A stretch of DNA of 64,000 nucleotides, from the NCBI RefSeq assembly GCF_000381985.1, contig NZ_KB907337.1, positions 447,697-511,696 of the forward strand. The letters are read 5' to 3'. This DNA comes from Novispirillum itersonii subsp. itersonii ATCC 12639 (GTDB taxonomy: Bacteria > Pseudomonadota > Alphaproteobacteria > Rhodospirillales > Rhodospirillaceae). Position numbers and translations under genes: made by a program. Below the pieces are notes generated by a model that searched no databases, was not told where the DNA came from, and worked only from the letters and a program-made list of their open reading frames with translations. Below are positions 32,281 through 41,211 of the stretch, one piece after another. How positions within the stretch are numbered: position 1 is the first letter of the stretch; the number at the start of each line of letters is the position of its first letter.

Positions 32281-32954
32281 GACATCAACCTTTTCAGCAG
32301 GGCCTGAGCCGCGACCTGAGCCGCCACCCTCTTAGAGTTTCCTGAAGCATTTTCAGGGGGATAGCCCTTAACGCTCACTTGAATTTTAAAGACCGGACTA
32401 TGATCCGGCCCGGATGTTTCCAACGTGCTGTATTCCGGCAGCGGCAACCCGCGCTGCTGCGCCCATTCCTGAAGGGCGGTTTTGGCGTCCTTCGGCGGGG
32501 CAGCGCTTTCTTCCAGCAGGGCCACCCAGTGCGAGCGGATGAACCCCTGCGCCGGGGCCAGCCCACCATCCAGATACAGCGCCCCGATCACCCCTTCACA
32601 GGCGTCGGCCAGCAGACCGGCATTGCAGCGCCCGCCGGCATCCTCTTCCCCCCGCGACATCCGCAGAAAAGCGGCAAGACCGATCTTTTCCGCGACGCGG
32701 GCGAGGGATTCCTTCCGGACCAACGCGGCATGGCGGCGGGCCAGCGCCCCTTCCGCCTCATCCGGAAAGCGGCTGTACAGCAGATCGGCAATCACCAGAC
32801 CCAGGACCCGGTCGCCGAGAAACTCAAGCCGTTCATTATGGCTGCTGCCCCGGCCATTGCCATAACTGCGGTGCGTCACCGCCAGCTGCAGCAGGGACAG
32901 ATCAGAAAACGTATGCCCAAGGGCTTCCGCCAGCGGAGCCAGAGACTGCTTCAT
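32277..32954 (-). CDS. rnc: Ribonuclease III
   Basis: Double-strand-specific endoribonuclease for rRNA precursors and antisense duplexes. Of 225 residues, 1-150 are the catalytic domain with the signature NERLEFLGDRVLGLV (40-54) and the later acidic pair in ADACEGVIGALYLDGG; the C-terminal third is a double-stranded RNA-binding domain (NSKRVAAQVAAQALL). The ATG overlaps the lepB stop by 4 bases. Central gene of the lepB-rnc-era block. Confidence 0.97.
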   Translation of the reverse strand: MKQSLAPLAEALGHTFSDLSLLQLAVTHRSYGNGRGSSHNERLEFLGDRVLGLVIADLLYSRFPDEAEGALARRHAALVRKESLARVAEKIGLAAFLRMSRGEEDAGGRCNAGLLADACEGVIGALYLDGGLAPAQGFIRSHWVALLEESAAPPKDAKTALQEWAQQRGLPLPEYSTLETSGPDHSPVFKIQVSVKGYPPENASGNSKRVAAQVAAQALLKRLMS

Positions 32955-33715
32955 TGCGGGGCCTGCCCCAGATCACCGCCCTTGCGCAGGCTGTTGAACA
33001 GCCGCTCCCAGCGGATCGACGACGGCCACTTCCACAGTTCCCAGATGCGCGCGGCACCATTGGTTGAGAAGAACAGAACTTCCGCGCGGCCGACAAAATT
33101 ATCAACCGGCACAAACCCGACATCCGCCCGGCTGTCAGCCGAATTGTCGCGGTTATCGCCCATCATGAAGTAATGCCCGGCCGGAACCGTATATTCCGGG
33201 GTATCATCATAGGGGCCATGATCGGTCACTTCGATGATGCGGTGACGGATATCCCCCGGCAGCGTTTCCACATACTGGGCGAACCGCAAGACGTTGCCGC
33301 GCGGGTCGACGTAGACATAATCCTCGATCCGCTCCCGCGGCACTTCCGCCCCGTTCAGGAACAGGCGGCCGCCCTTCATCTGCACCCGGTCACCCGGCAG
33401 GCCGATCACCCGCTTGATGTAATCAACACCGGTATCGCGCGGCAGCTTGAACACCGCGACATCGCCCCGCTCCGGCGCGCTTTCCAGCACCCGGCCTTCA
33501 AAACCGGGAACGCCAAACGGCAGGGAGAAGCGGCTGTAACCGTAAGAGTATTTAGAAACAAACAGATAATCGCCGATCAAAAGATGCGGAATCATCGACC
33601 CTGACGGGATATTAAACGGCTCGAAGGCGACGGTCCGGACCAGCAGGGCGACGACAACCGCATACACCACCGTCCGAATGGTTTCCCCGATACCGCCGGG
33701 TTTCTTGCTCGACAT
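32951..33715 (-). CDS. lepB: Signal peptidase I
   Basis: Inner-membrane serine/lysine protease that cleaves Sec and Tat signal peptides. The 254-residue protein has one membrane helix (TIRTVVYAVVVALLVRTVA), the catalytic serine S40 in PSGSM and the general-base K101 in DYIKRVIGLPGD; GHYFMMGDNRDNSADSR is the conserved box E. The ATG at 33715 fits the family; the longer in-frame reading from 33760 lacks support. The ribosome site is weak. It lies 102 bp after pdxJ, with no acpS between them. Confidence 0.95.
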   Translation of the reverse strand: MSSKKPGGIGETIRTVVYAVVVALLVRTVAFEPFNIPSGSMIPHLLIGDYLFVSKYSYGYSRFSLPFGVPGFEGRVLESAPERGDVAVFKLPRDTGVDYIKRVIGLPGDRVQMKGGRLFLNGAEVPRERIEDYVYVDPRGNVLRFAQYVETLPGDIRHRIIEVTDHGPYDDTPEYTVPAGHYFMMGDNRDNSADSRADVGFVPVDNFVGRAEVLFFSTNGAARIWELWKWPSSIRWERLFNSLRKGGDLGQAPQ

Positions 33716-33817
33716 CCTGATCGCTTCTCTTGCTCTTGTTCCAACCACACAACCCGGCAAACCGCCGGAACCGTTTTTAAAGTCTCTGCCCCGGACATGC
33801 GGGGGACGGGCCGGGGA

Positions 33818-34567
33818 TTATGCCCCCTCAACACCCTGCCGGGCCAGATCCATCCGCTGGCGCATCCCGGCGATCGCGTCCGGCAGGCCGACAAAAATCG
33901 CTTCCCCGATCAGAAAATGACCGATGTTCAGCTCCCGGATGGTCGGAATCGCCGCAACCGGCCCGACAGTATCATAACTCAGGCCATGCCCGGCATGACA
34001 TTCAAGCCCGATTGCCTCAGCATGGGCGGCGGCACGGACAATCCTGCCGAGCTCCCGGTCACGCTCCGTCCCTTCCGGAGCATCACAGTAACTGCCGGTA
34101 TGCAGCTCCACCACCGGCGCGCCAATGGCGCGGGCGGCATCAAGCTGCCGGGGGTCCGCCTCAATGAACAGAGAAACACGGATCCCGGCGGCAGCCAGCT
34201 CTGCCACCATCGGCGCCAGACGGTCACGCCCGCCGATCACATCCAGACCGCCCTCAGTCGTCCGCTCTTCCCTTTTCTCGGGAACCAGACAACATGCATG
34301 CGGCCGATGCCTCAGCGCAATCTCCATCATTTCACGGGTCGCCGCCATCTCAAAATTTAAAGGACGGGAAATTGCATCCATCAGCCGGGTAATATCGCTG
34401 TCGATAATGTGCCGGCGATCCTCGCGCAGATGCGCAGTGATTCCGTCAGCCCCTGCATCAATGGCAAGAAGCGCTGCCCGGACCGGGTCAGGGGCAATTC
34501 CGCCACGGGCATTCCGCACTGTGGCCACATGGTCAATATTGACACCAAGGCGCAACTTTTCCGACAC
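33818..34567 (-). CDS. pdxJ: Pyridoxine 5'-phosphate synthase
   Basis: Closes the pyridine ring from 3-amino-1-hydroxyacetone phosphate and deoxyxylulose phosphate in the vitamin B6 pathway. The TIM-barrel protein (249 residues) shows [32 protein letters not shown], and the conserved EAD and HTGSY segments. The GTG start at 34567 is chosen because GGAGG lies 8 bp upstream and gives the family-typical start; the upstream ATG at 34615 would add unrelated residues. Confidence 0.94.
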   Translation of the reverse strand: MSEKLRLGVNIDHVATVRNARGGIAPDPVRAALLAIDAGADGITAHLREDRRHIIDSDITRLMDAISRPLNFEMAATREMMEIALRHRPHACCLVPEKREERTTEGGLDVIGGRDRLAPMVAELAAAGIRVSLFIEADPRQLDAARAIGAPVVELHTGSYCDAPEGTERDRELGRIVRAAAHAEAIGLECHAGHGLSYDTVGPVAAIPTIRELNIGHFLIGEAIFVGLPDAIAGMRQRMDLARQGVEGA

Positions 34568-34965
34568 GCGACCATCCTCCGTTCTGCCCGGCCCTTCCCC
34601 GGGGCACGCCCCCAAGGACGCGCCTGCGATACGACCCTGCCCAGATTATGCTGAACCGGATCTTAAAGGGCCGAAACTCCATCCTCTCCGCGCAGTCCGC
34701 ATTACCCTCCGCGCAGGCGGACAATCCGGAAAGCGTCAGAGACGCAAATATCCTGAGACGCAGAGATATTGTACCGTTGCCCGCCTGTCCAGCCCGGCCT
34801 TACACCGCCCGATGGGCAAAAGCGCACCAGCACTGTTGCATGGCAGCAACAGATGGTGAAAAGTTGATAGAGGCGCAGCCCCTATGTCCGCGTTTTCCTT
34901 GTATCTCGGGTCTGCATCTTTAAGATGGCTTCAGTTTTCGACGTTCCGCGTGGGGAGTTACCACT
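34568..34965. other. 398-bp gap between pdxJ and the OmpA-type gene
   Basis: Divergent promoter region. The only structure I see is a 7-bp inverted repeat CTGTTGC/GCAACAG near 34834-34853. No convincing open frame, RNA gene or repeat. Confidence 0.6.
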
Positions 34966-36003
34966 ATGCGTTCCATTAAGGTTCTGGTTACGGCGGGTCT
35001 ACTCGCCGCTCTGCCGGCCGCCGCCCAGGCCGAATGGTATCTGGGTGCCGATGTCGGCCTCGGCTATCTGGAAGATTCTGACAGCACCATCGCCGGTCAG
35101 AGCTTCACCAGCGAATTCGACTGGGGTCCGGTTGTTCTCGGTCAGCTGGGGTATTCCTTCGGCCGCTTCAAGCTCGAAGGCGAACTCGGGTACCGCACCA
35201 ACGGTGTTGATGCCGTGAAGAACAGCAGCGGCACCACTGTTGATTCCAGCGGTGACGTGTCCTCGTTCTCCACCATGGCCAACGTCGTTTACGACCTGAT
35301 GCCGGACAGCAAGTTCCATCCGTTTATCGGTGCCGGTATCGGTGCCGCTGACGTGATGGTTGACGGTGGCCGGGTCGGCACCTTTACGTCCAAAGACGAA
35401 AACAACTGGCAGTTCGCCTATCAGGGCTTCGCCGGTGTCGGCTATGACCTGGACGACAACTGGACCCTGAAGGGCCAGTATCGTTACTTCGCCACCACCG
35501 ACTACGACGTGACCGCCACCACCGGCGAGAAGTTCGATGCCGAGTACAAGCAGCATGCTGTGCTGGTCGGTCTGACCTACCGCTTCAACACCCCGGCTCC
35601 GGCCCCGGTTGCGGCTGCTGCCCCGGCTCCGGCCCCGGCTCCGGCTCCGGCCCCGAAGGTTGCTCCGCCGCCGAAGAACTACATCGTGTTCTTCGACTTC
35701 AACAAGTCTGACCTGACCCCGGAAGCCGTGGCGATTCTGACCGAAGCCGCTGCCGCCATTAAGAAGGGCCAGCTGACCTCCGTCGATCTGACCGGTCACG
35801 CTGACCGTTCCGGCTCCGACGCCTATAACCAGAAGCTGTCCCAGAAGCGCGCTGACGCCGTTCTGGCCTTCCTGGTGAAGCAGGGCGTTTCGGCGAAGGA
35901 CATCAACGTGTCCGCCAAGGGCGAGAGCATTCCGCTGGTGTCGACCCAGGACGGCGTGCGCGAGCCGCAGAACCGTCGCGTCGAAATCAAGCTGCCGAAG
36001 TAA
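34966..36003 (+). CDS. OmpA-family outer membrane protein
   Basis: Structural outer-membrane protein that ties the membrane to peptidoglycan. The 345-residue precursor has a Sec signal (residues 1-22, AAAQA cleavage), an eight-stranded barrel of about 180 residues (EWYLGADVGLGYLED, LEGELGYR, FHPFIGAGIGAA, LKGQYRYF), an Ala-Pro linker (about 205-230) and a C-terminal OmpA domain with VDLTGHADRSGSD and the terminal NRRVEIKLPK. Strong ribosome site GGGGAG at 8 bp, codon use suggestive of high expression, and an efficient terminator. Confidence 0.94.
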   Translation: MRSIKVLVTAGLLAALPAAAQAEWYLGADVGLGYLEDSDSTIAGQSFTSEFDWGPVVLGQLGYSFGRFKLEGELGYRTNGVDAVKNSSGTTVDSSGDVSSFSTMANVVYDLMPDSKFHPFIGAGIGAADVMVDGGRVGTFTSKDENNWQFAYQGFAGVGYDLDDNWTLKGQYRYFATTDYDVTATTGEKFDAEYKQHAVLVGLTYRFNTPAPAPVAAAAPAPAPAPAPAPKVAPPPKNYIVFFDFNKSDLTPEAVAILTEAAAAIKKGQLTSVDLTGHADRSGSDAYNQKLSQKRADAVLAFLVKQGVSAKDINVSAKGESIPLVSTQDGVREPQNRRVEIKLPK

Positions 36004-36030
36004 TTCGGACGCTCTGGTCTCTGACTGTGG

Positions 36031-36060
36031 AAAACCCCGCTTCGGCGGGGTTTTTCATTT
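36031..36060 (+). terminator. Terminator of the OmpA-type gene
   Basis: AAAACCCCGC-TTCG-GCGGGGTTTTT: classic tetraloop hairpin with T-tract, 28 bp after the stop. Confidence 0.95.
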
Positions 36061-36097
36061 TGAGGATGAGCCTGTCAGAGTTCAGATCCCTGACACC

Positions 36098-36131
36098 AAA
36101 AAGGGGCCGATCCATCAGATCGGCCCCTTTT
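36098..36131 (-). terminator. Terminator of gapR
   Basis: 13-bp stem AAAAGGGGCCGAT/ATCGGCCCCTTTT around CCATCAG, with T residues following on the minus strand. It lies 27 bp after the gapR stop. Confidence 0.92.
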
Positions 36132-36157
36132 CCGGCACCCCAGTATCGGCCTGTCTG

Positions 36158-36400
36158 TCAGATCCCGATCGCCATGCGATACAGGGTCAGCAGCTGCTCT
36201 TCTTCTTCAAGTTCATGCGGCTGCTTCTTGCGCAGGCTGATGACCTTCCGGATGATCTTCGTATCATAACCCATTGATTTTGCCTCTGAATAAACATCTT
36301 TAATGTCAGAGGCGATATTGGCTTTTTCTTCTTCAAGGCGCTCGATGCGCTCAATGATGGAACGCAGCTGCTCCGCAGCCGAGTTGTCCATGGTTTCCAT
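36158..36400 (-). CDS. gapR: GapR-family nucleoid-associated protein (DUF2312)
   Basis: In Caulobacter GapR clamps overtwisted AT-rich DNA ahead of replication and transcription and stimulates gyrase and topoisomerase IV. This 80-residue protein is a close match in pattern: long helix [30 protein letters not shown], then the [18 protein letters not shown] segment and the acidic C-terminal LYRMA helix. ATG at 36400 has AAGGG 8 bp upstream, so I keep the first of two in-frame ATGs. Single-gene transcript with its own terminator. Confidence 0.92.
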   Translation of the reverse strand: METMDNSAAEQLRSIIERIERLEEEKANIASDIKDVYSEAKSMGYDTKIIRKVISLRKKQPHELEEEEQLLTLYRMAIGI

Positions 36401-36478
36401 TTTATATCCCTTTATGCGCGGGTCTCGAATTTCAATCCCGTGTAAACCTCAACCCGCCGCCGGGGTCAAGGATAACAA

Positions 36479-37621
36479 TCACAGCAGCAGATCCCGCCCG
36501 GTTTCAGCGATCAAAAACTCGGCGACCGCCTGCAATGCCTCGGCATCATTCCGCCCTGCGGCCAGCGCCGCCTGATAGACCGCCACCTGCCGGTGCGCGC
36601 TGGTTCCACGCTGTAAAATGGTCCGGCATCCGTTCAGCTCCGCCTGACAGCCCAAGGCCTCGGCATCCTCCCCGATCAGCTGGAACAGCTCCTCCAGAAG
36701 ATCCGCATAGGGCACGATCCGCCCTTTCCCAAAATCGACCAGCCCCTCATCAGTGCCATACCTTTGGGCCCGCCAGCGGTTTTCTTCCACCAGCATATGG
36801 GCATACATCCGCCAGCGCTGGTTCGACCGCCGCAGGCGCCACAGCATCCGCAGAATGCAGACATACAGGGCTGCGACAGCCGCCGCGTCATCAACGGTGG
36901 TGCAGACATCACTGATCCGCATTTCCAGCGTCGGAAACCGGCAGGACGGGCGGACATCCCACCACAGCTTGCTGGCATCCTGTATCAACCCGGCTTCAAC
37001 CAACACATTCACATGGCGCTGGTATTCCCCCCAGCTATGGAACTGTTCCGGCAGGCCGGTGCGCGGCAGCTCCTTAAAGACCGACAGCCGGTAGCTTTTC
37101 AGCCCGGTGTTCCGGCCCCGCCAGAACGGTGATGAGGTTGACAGCGCCAGCAGATGCGGCAGGAAATAGCTCATCTGACTCATCAGATCGATGCGCAGAT
37201 CAGGGTCTTCGATCCCGACATGCACATGCATACCGCAGATCAGCAGCCGCCGGACCGGGGCCTGCAGATCCTGCGACAGAGCATTATAACGCTCCCCATC
37301 GGTATGCTTGACAGAATCCCATTGAGCAATCGGATGGGTGGAAGCCGCCACCGGGGTCAGGCCATAATGGCCACAGACCTCAATCGCCCGGTGCCGCAGC
37401 TTGCCAAGGGCCCGGCGGGCTTCGCCGACCGTTGTACAGACAGGGGTCCCGACTTCCAGCTGCGAGCGCAGGAATTCCGGGCTGAACGTGCCGAAGTCAA
37501 TCGACTGCCCGCATTCTTCAGGCATCCCTTCCGGCGGGTCGATCGCCAGTTCGCCGGTTGCCCGGTTGACCAGAAAATACTCTTCCTCAATCCCGACGGT
37601 AAAGCGCGGCTCGGCGTGCAT
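36479..37621 (-). CDS. ybdK: Carboxylate-amine ligase, YbdK/GCS2 type
   Basis: ATP-dependent ligase related to glutamate-cysteine ligase (GCS2 family); E. coli YbdK shows weak gamma-glutamylcysteine synthetase activity, but the physiological substrate is unknown. The 380-residue protein shows TVGIEEEYFLVNRATGEL at the N-terminus, CGMHVHVGI, the arginine-rich FWRGRNTGLKSYR and EMRISDVCTTVDDAAAV, all in the family order. The ATG at 37621 has GAGGG 8 bp upstream. Its start is 10 bp from the stop of the amidohydrolase-family gene, so the two likely form an operon. Confidence 0.9.
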   Translation of the reverse strand: MHAEPRFTVGIEEEYFLVNRATGELAIDPPEGMPEECGQSIDFGTFSPEFLRSQLEVGTPVCTTVGEARRALGKLRHRAIEVCGHYGLTPVAASTHPIAQWDSVKHTDGERYNALSQDLQAPVRRLLICGMHVHVGIEDPDLRIDLMSQMSYFLPHLLALSTSSPFWRGRNTGLKSYRLSVFKELPRTGLPEQFHSWGEYQRHVNVLVEAGLIQDASKLWWDVRPSCRFPTLEMRISDVCTTVDDAAAVAALYVCILRMLWRLRRSNQRWRMYAHMLVEENRWRAQRYGTDEGLVDFGKGRIVPYADLLEELFQLIGEDAEALGCQAELNGCRTILQRGTSAHRQVAVYQAALAAGRNDAEALQAVAEFLIAETGRDLLL

Positions 37622-37631
37622 CAGCGTACCC

Positions 37632-38459
37632 TCAGAAGTGAACCACCTGATGAAGATCGCCGCGCCCGAGCAGCGGATCAAGCACCGTCGCCAGACGCCC
37701 GGCCCACAGGGTTGTACCGGCATCATCGCCGATCAGATCCTGCCGGATTTCCAGCCCGACATGGGCCAGTCCGGCGGCTGTGGCGTGGGCATCCATCGTA
37801 TAGGCGCTGTCCTTGCCGCTGTAGGGCTCGTTCAGGCCGAAAACCACCTCGGGGTAAGCCTGCCGGAATCCTTCCGCCATCGCCTGCGTCAGGCGCTCAT
37901 CCCGGTTAAACAGAAAACCGAGGTGCCACGGGCGGGGCTGACCGCTGCGCATGCAGGGGGTGAAACTGTGTACCGAAATAATCACCGGCGGCGTCTGCGG
38001 CTGACGCCGCCAGATATGGGCCAGCGTATCGCCGATCGCGCGGTGATACGGCCAGAAGATTTCAGCGGTCCGGGCTTCCTCCGCCACTTCACTCAGGCCC
38101 TGATTGCCCGGCACCGGGGTGGTATCAGACACCGGCGGGATCGAGGTGGGATCTCCGGGCTGACGGTTGCAGTCAATCACCAGCCGGGAATACTGGCACA
38201 GCACCGCCGGAGCATTCAGCAGCGCCGAAAGCTTCCGGGTCACATCCGCCGCGCCGATATCCCAGCCGATATGGCGGCTCAGCTCATCCTGCGTTAACCC
38301 CAGATCTCCCAGCGCCCGGGGGACCCGGCGGCTGGCATGGTCGCAGACCAGCAGCAGCGGCGCCGCCCCTTCCGGGCAAAGCACCTCAAAAGGCTGCGGC
38401 TCATCCTCTGCCAGAAGAGACGGGGCGGCGGGATGGGCGGATAAGGACGGACCGTTCAT
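37632..38459 (-). CDS. N-formylglutamate amidohydrolase-family protein
   Basis: Zinc amidohydrolase family that includes HutG-like N-formylglutamate deformylases. The 275 residues contain LLVCDHASRRVPRALG (metal histidine), HIGWDIGAADVTRKLS, RLVIDCNRQPGD and IISVHSFTP. Members beside GCS2-type ligases occur in many alphaproteobacteria, and no histidine-utilisation gene is nearby, so histidine catabolism should not be assumed. ATG at 38459 is chosen because AGGA precedes it; the upstream ATG at 38477 lacks a site. Confidence 0.88.
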   Translation of the reverse strand: MNGPSLSAHPAAPSLLAEDEPQPFEVLCPEGAAPLLLVCDHASRRVPRALGDLGLTQDELSRHIGWDIGAADVTRKLSALLNAPAVLCQYSRLVIDCNRQPGDPTSIPPVSDTTPVPGNQGLSEVAEEARTAEIFWPYHRAIGDTLAHIWRRQPQTPPVIISVHSFTPCMRSGQPRPWHLGFLFNRDERLTQAMAEGFRQAYPEVVFGLNEPYSGKDSAYTMDAHATAAGLAHVGLEIRQDLIGDDAGTTLWAGRLATVLDPLLGRGDLHQVVHF

Positions 38460-38979
38460 GAAACACGCTTCCTGCATTCGGGGCCGGGGGAAAACGCCGG
38501 ACCCTGAGAAAATATGATATCCTCTGCCACAACAGGCGGGGAGCCGTTCCCACCCTGTGTAAAATGTGTTCCGCCCCGGAGCAAGAGGGAGAACGGATTA
38601 CACCCCTGTGCCACCCACCCACGCGGATAGGTTCCTTTTGTTTGAATTGATGTTCGATTTTGATCAAAATTGATCATCCGTAATATTATTACACCGCTCC
38701 CGACTGTTTTTCTGCGAATTTTCGGTGACACCATTTTCCAAGAAAGGCAAATATCCAATTGAAATTAAACAATTTATACCAATATAAGCAAAATCGAGAA
38801 ACGACCGCCCACCCCAACGGGCAGCTCGCCAGCGGAGGGTTTATCTGCTAAGACATTGATACAACATGTAATAAAATTACCTGCAGTGGACACCACGGCC
38901 AGCACCCTGAGATGCCCCCTTGGTACGCCGTTGATCGCCACCGCTGACTGCTCACTGGAAACGGACTTAGAACCACCCC
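38460..38979. other. 520-bp gap before pyk with a structured and an AT-rich half
   Basis: The left part (38460-38640), which would be the leader of the amidohydrolase gene on the minus strand, is GC-rich with several inverted repeats, e.g. ACAGGCGGG/CCCACCCTGT near 38532-38557. The right part (38640-38800) is AT-rich and contains TGATCA-AAAT-TGATCA (38661-38676). No gene is convincing. I could not match any riboswitch class. Confidence 0.6.
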
Positions 38980-40404
38980 ATGAAGCGCGACCGCCACGCC
39001 AAGATCATTGCCACCCTCGGCCCCGCCAGCTCTACACCGCAGGCCATTGAAGCCCTGTTCCGCGCTGGCGCCGACGTCTTCCGGCTGAACTTCAGTCACG
39101 GCACCCATGACGATCATCGCGCCCGCTATGAGATGATCCGACAGGTGGAAGCCTCGATCGGGCGTCCGATCGGCATTCTGCTTGACCTGCAGGGGCCGAA
39201 GCTGCGCGTCGGCCAGTTTGCCGCCGGTAAGATCGAACTGGCCCCCGGTCAGGAATTCCGTTTCGACATGGATAAGACGCCCGGTGACGAAACCCGCGTC
39301 TGCCTGCCGCACCCGGAAATCTTTGCCGTGATTCAGGTGGGGACCGAGCTGCTGCTCGATGACGGTAAGATCCGCGTCCGGGTGGAACACCACGGCGCTG
39401 ATTATGCCAACGTGCGCGTTCTGACCGGTGGCCCGCTGTCTGACCGTAAGGGCCTGAACGTGCCGGGTGAAGCCCTGCCGATTTCCGCCCTGTCCGATAA
39501 GGACCGCAGCGACCTTGAGTTCGGCCTGTCGCTGGGCGTTGACGTGGTCGCCCTCAGCTTTGTGCAGCGGCCGGAAGACGTTGCCGAAGCCCGCAAGCTG
39601 GTTGCCGGGCGGGCCCTGATTCTGTCGAAACTGGAAAAGCCGCAGGCCATCGACTTCCTTGACGAAATCGTTGAACTGTCCGACGCCATCATGGTCGCCC
39701 GTGGTGATCTGGGCGTGGAATGCCCGCCGGAAGTGGTGCCGATCCTGCAGAAGCGGATTATCGAAACCTGCCGCCATCAGGGCAAGCCGGTGGTGGTCGC
39801 CACCCAGATGCTGGAAAGCATGATCAATGCCCCGGCCCCGACCCGCGCCGAAGCGTCTGACGTTGCCACCGCCGTCTATGACGGTGCTGACGCTGTCATG
39901 CTGTCCGCCGAAACAGCCTCCGGCAAATATCCGCTGGAAGCCGTGTCGATCATGAACAAGATCATCTGCAGCGTGGAGCGGGACAGCTACTACAAGCGGA
40001 TCATGGAAACCCGCGCCGAAGAGCCGGAAACCACCGCCGCGGATGCCATCTGCGCCGCGGCCCGGCAGGTTTCCGCCACCATCGGCGCCAAGGCCATTGT
40101 CACCTTTACCTCTTCAGGCTCCACCACCCTGCGGGCCGCCCGCCAGCGCCCGCCGGTGCCCATCCTCAGCCTGACCGCCGACATTAAGGTCGCCCGACGG
40201 ATGGCGCTGGTCTGGGGGGCTCACGGCGTGGTCACCGCCGATATTTCCTCTTTCGCTGATATGGTCCAGAGCGGTTGCCGCCTCGCCCACCGCGATGAAT
40301 TTGCCCATGCCGGGGAACGGGTGGTCATCATCGCCGGGGTTCCGTTCGGCACCCCCGGCACCACCAATATTCTGCGGATTGCGTGGATTTCTGATCAGCA
40401 CTGA
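38980..40404 (+). CDS. pyk: Pyruvate kinase
   Basis: Transfers phosphate from phosphoenolpyruvate to ADP, the last step of glycolysis. The 474 residues include RHAKIIATLGPAS, FRLNFSHG, LLDLQGPKLRVG, the catalytic lysine in ILSKLEKPQAIDFLDEI and the metal-binding MVARGDLGVE. Full-length single-copy enzyme in this window. The ribosome site is weak (ATG follows GAACCACCCC). Confidence 0.95.
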   Translation: MKRDRHAKIIATLGPASSTPQAIEALFRAGADVFRLNFSHGTHDDHRARYEMIRQVEASIGRPIGILLDLQGPKLRVGQFAAGKIELAPGQEFRFDMDKTPGDETRVCLPHPEIFAVIQVGTELLLDDGKIRVRVEHHGADYANVRVLTGGPLSDRKGLNVPGEALPISALSDKDRSDLEFGLSLGVDVVALSFVQRPEDVAEARKLVAGRALILSKLEKPQAIDFLDEIVELSDAIMVARGDLGVECPPEVVPILQKRIIETCRHQGKPVVVATQMLESMINAPAPTRAEASDVATAVYDGADAVMLSAETASGKYPLEAVSIMNKIICSVERDSYYKRIMETRAEEPETTAADAICAAARQVSATIGAKAIVTFTSSGSTTLRAARQRPPVPILSLTADIKVARRMALVWGAHGVVTADISSFADMVQSGCRLAHRDEFAHAGERVVIIAGVPFGTPGTTNILRIAWISDQH

Positions 40405-40451
40405 CCGGATCATCCCGGGGCGCTTTCAGAAAGAGCGGACAATAATGTATG

Positions 40452-40489
40452 CAGCGGCCCCACTCCCTGAGCGGGGCCGCTGTGTTTTT
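40452..40489 (+). terminator. Terminator of pyk
   Basis: CAGCGGCCCC pairs with GGGGCCGCTG (40452-40461 and 40473-40482), followed by TGTTTTTC. Confidence 0.9.
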
Positions 40490-40517
40490 CCCGCACCCTC
40501 AATCGTCAAACAAAAGC

Positions 40518-40549
40518 AAAAGGGCCACCCCATGATGGATGGCCCTTTT
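40518..40549 (-). terminator. Terminator of the secreted hypothetical gene
   Basis: 10-bp stem AAAAGGGCCA/TGGCCCTTTT; the minus strand continues GCTTTTGTTTG. It lies 32 bp after the stop at 40582. Confidence 0.85.
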
Positions 40550-40581
40550 GACATACCCCCAGAGAAAGACAGGCAAGCTGC

Positions 40582-41211
40582 TTACTGGGTCTTCTTCTGC
40601 TGCTCCGCAGCAGGCTTGGCGGCGGGCTTTGCCTCGGTCTTGGCCTTGGCATCCTTCGGCGGGGTCTTGGAGGCATCCGCCACCTTGACCGGCTTTTCCG
40701 GGGACTTCTTCGGGGCTTCAGCCTTCCGCTGCTCAGTCTTCACGCAGCGGCCAACCTCTGCCGGGAAGGCGATGGTTTCGCGGGCCAGATCATCGACCTG
40801 ATTAGCCGGCAGCGACGCCGCCTTCTGCAGCAGCTCCATATTGGTTTCGCAGTACCCGAGCTGGGTCTGCGCCTGATTGGAAGCATCGTTGGCAAGCCGG
40901 GTGATGAAACGGTCAAACTGACGGGAGCTGTCGCCGCCGTAAGCCTTCTGGAACAGGGAGCGCAGGCTTTGCGCATTGCCCGACAGCACAGAGTTATGCT
41001 TGTTGACATAAGCGCCGTAGGTATCACGCATGCCGGTGCCATCATCACACTTCAGCGCGGCCACCATCAGCTGCACATGCATCTGACGGATCTGCACAGC
41101 GGTCCGGTCCGAGGCCGACATACAATCCCCCGAGGACGCCAGAGCCGGAACGGCAACCGCCGACAGAGAGGCAGCAACGAGCATGGCACGGGCCACGGAT
41201 TTAATGGTCAT
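40582..41211 (-). CDS. Secreted hypothetical protein with Lys/Ala-rich tail
   Basis: A 209-residue protein of unknown function. It has a clear Sec signal (residues 1-26, VAVPALA cleavage), then a helical domain with four cysteines (GDCMSASDR, ALKCDDGTG, LGYCETNME, VGRCVKTEQ) that could form two disulfides in the periplasm, and a low-complexity C-terminal tail of Lys, Ala, Pro and Glu (about 160-209). ATG at 41211 has AGGTG 8 bp upstream. It is divergent from dapA. I do not recognise a family. Confidence 0.75.
   Translation of the reverse strand: MTIKSVARAMLVAASLSAVAVPALASSGDCMSASDRTAVQIRQMHVQLMVAALKCDDGTGMRDTYGAYVNKHNSVLSGNAQSLRSLFQKAYGGDSSRQFDRFITRLANDASNQAQTQLGYCETNMELLQKAASLPANQVDDLARETIAFPAEVGRCVKTEQRKAEAPKKSPEKPVKVADASKTPPKDAKAKTEAKPAAKPAAEQQKKTQ

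Noticed and set aside
33716-33817. Remnant of acpS between pdxJ and lepB
   Set aside because: The 102-bp gap shows no motif of holo-ACP synthase on either strand.
38460-38640. Possible riboswitch (glycine or cobalamin type) before the amidohydrolase gene
   Set aside because: Some short conserved-looking stretches, but I could not match the required core of either class, and the downstream genes do not fit them.
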